From contig NZ_QFQZ01000024.1 of assembly GCF_003243465.1 (NCBI RefSeq), positions 1-55,629 on the forward strand: a DNA stretch of 55,629 bases. Direction: 5' to 3'. Below are positions 54,855 through 55,629 of this stretch, in pieces; the first letter of the stretch is position 1; each line of letters starts with the position of its first letter. The notes under the pieces are model-generated. The model saw only the letters and a list, made by a program, of their open reading frames with translations, was not told where the DNA came from and searched no databases. A program made the translations under genes and the position numbers. The stretch comes from Caulobacter segnis (GTDB lineage Bacteria > Pseudomonadota > Alphaproteobacteria > Caulobacterales > Caulobacteraceae).

Positions 54855-55559
54855 CTAAGCCGCGAAGCGGGCGATGTCCTGGCGACTGCCGATCAGGTCG
54901 AGTACGTCGTTCATGCGGAATCCCGGATCGACGGGATGCAGGGCGTCGTAGACTGAGCGGGCGAAAGCCAGGTCGGCGGCGGTCTTGACCCGCCAGTCCA
55001 ACCGCGACCAGTCGCGGGGCGCCGTCAGGTGCGCCTGGCTCCAGCGGCCCGGCTGATTGCGGATTGCGGCGGTCGGGGAAATGCGCGCCATCGGATCGCG
55101 CTCCTCGGCGGCGGCGGCCTGCAGCGCGCCGGCCTTGATCACCTCGACCTCGAGACCCGCCGGATAGGTGCGCTGGACACGGTTGGACGTGTAGTCGGCG
55201 CCGCTGGCCAGGGCCAGACGCACGGCTTCGTCGACAACGCCAGGATCGACGAACGGCGCATCGCCCTTCAGACGGACGACATGGCTGGCCGAACTGATCG
55301 TCTCTGCGCATCGCGCGATACGCGCCAGGATGTCGGCGCCCGCGCCGCGATGCACCGTATAGCCGCGCGACACCAAGAAGCCGGCCAAGGCGTCGTCGGC
55401 CGCGTCGGCGCTGGTGGCGACAATGATCTTGGAGAGGCGCCGCGCGCTCCGCAGGCGCTCAAGCTGGCGGATGATCATCGGCTCGCCACGCAGCGTGGCC
55501 ATCGCCTTGCCCGGCAGTCGAGTGGACCCCATGCGGGCTTGCAGCACGGCGAGGATCAT
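54855..55559 (-). CDS. SpsF-like cytidylyltransferase-family protein
   Basis: 234 aa nucleotidyltransferase fold: LAVLQARMGSTRLPGKAMATLRGEPMI is the NTP-binding start, followed by IIVATSADAADDALAGFL and VVRLKGDAPFVDPGVVDEAV (metal-binding GDxPF). Relatives act in spore-coat or flagellin/glycan nonulosonate synthesis, activating sugars with CTP. Neighbouring sugar genes would lie beyond the right edge. The substrate cannot be told. Confidence 0.88.
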   Translation of the reverse strand: MILAVLQARMGSTRLPGKAMATLRGEPMIIRQLERLRSARRLSKIIVATSADAADDALAGFLVSRGYTVHRGAGADILARIARCAETISSASHVVRLKGDAPFVDPGVVDEAVRLALASGADYTSNRVQRTYPAGLEVEVIKAGALQAAAAEERDPMARISPTAAIRNQPGRWSQAHLTAPRDWSRLDWRVKTAADLAFARSVYDALHPVDPGFRMNDVLDLIGSRQDIARFAA

Positions 55560-55629
55560 GTCGCGTCTCTCCCTCAGTTGGGATCAAGCTAGGCCTTAAG
55601 TCTTAAGATCGGAGTGAGCCTTAGGGTTA

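Noticed and set aside
55595..55607. CTTAAG-T-CTTAAG at the right edge
   Set aside because: A short tandem of a 6-nt palindrome with no gene context visible; too little to call a site.

Overview
The window is GC-rich, densely coded DNA from an alphaproteobacterium of the Caulobacter group. The evidence is a set of Caulobacterales hallmarks: the phosphotransferase ChpT with its ARLCHDF box, the general stress response locus phyR/nepR/sigT(ecfG)/phyK, an hrcA-grpE pair, and a dnaN...recF-gyrB cluster. All identifications come from reading the sequence and from family knowledge; no search was run.

Layout. 0.2-13 kb: mostly minus strand. A soluble chemoreceptor-like protein, gyrB, recF, a VOC protein, an S9 peptidase, dnaN, grpE and hrcA are followed by plus-strand rph and a catalytically degenerate HtrA-like protein. 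A small XRE/DUF2975 membrane module lies next. 13.5-24 kb: a GST, then plus-strand rdgB-hemW-rsmI-yraN-sirB1-like, gshB, comM/yifB, a hybrid histidine kinase and an AmpG-like permease. 24-28.6 kb: minus-strand serine protease, DUF350, rlmN, SDR, cysQ and DUF3553. 28.7-30.6 kb: chpT, a CheY-like receiver and cheR. 30.6-31.8 kb: a sulfotransferase-like gene.

32-41.2 kb is the most interesting part. It carries the core general stress regulators (phyK-sigT-nepR facing phyR), surrounded by small envelope genes: entericidin-like, two single-TM proteins, a glycine-zipper lipoprotein, a DAG-kinase-like/metallophosphoesterase pair, DUF1328 and DUF883/holin-like. I found nine exact GGAAC-N16/17-CGTT sites, the EcfG/SigT promoter motif. 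Each lies just upstream of one of these units, including a 110-120 nt structured RNA that I identify as the stress sRNA GsrN. This segment therefore reads as a regulatory hub fused to a cluster of its own targets. FeSOD and an OmpA-like lipoprotein sit inside it without a site of their own.

41-55.6 kb: an HWE-type hybrid kinase next to the stress segment, a GNAT acetyltransferase, a CaiB-type CoA-transferase, a DUF4142 protein, an ABC exporter whose permease is fused to an M1 peptidase, an FAH/zeta-GST pair, two beta-carbonic anhydrases (cytosolic and exported), an Lrp regulator divergent from alanine dehydrogenase, and an SpsF-like nucleotidyltransferase.

No insertion sequence, CRISPR array, tRNA or rRNA was seen. 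Several genes missed by simple length cut-offs are included: 38, 46 and 57 aa membrane or lipoproteins, and the sRNA.
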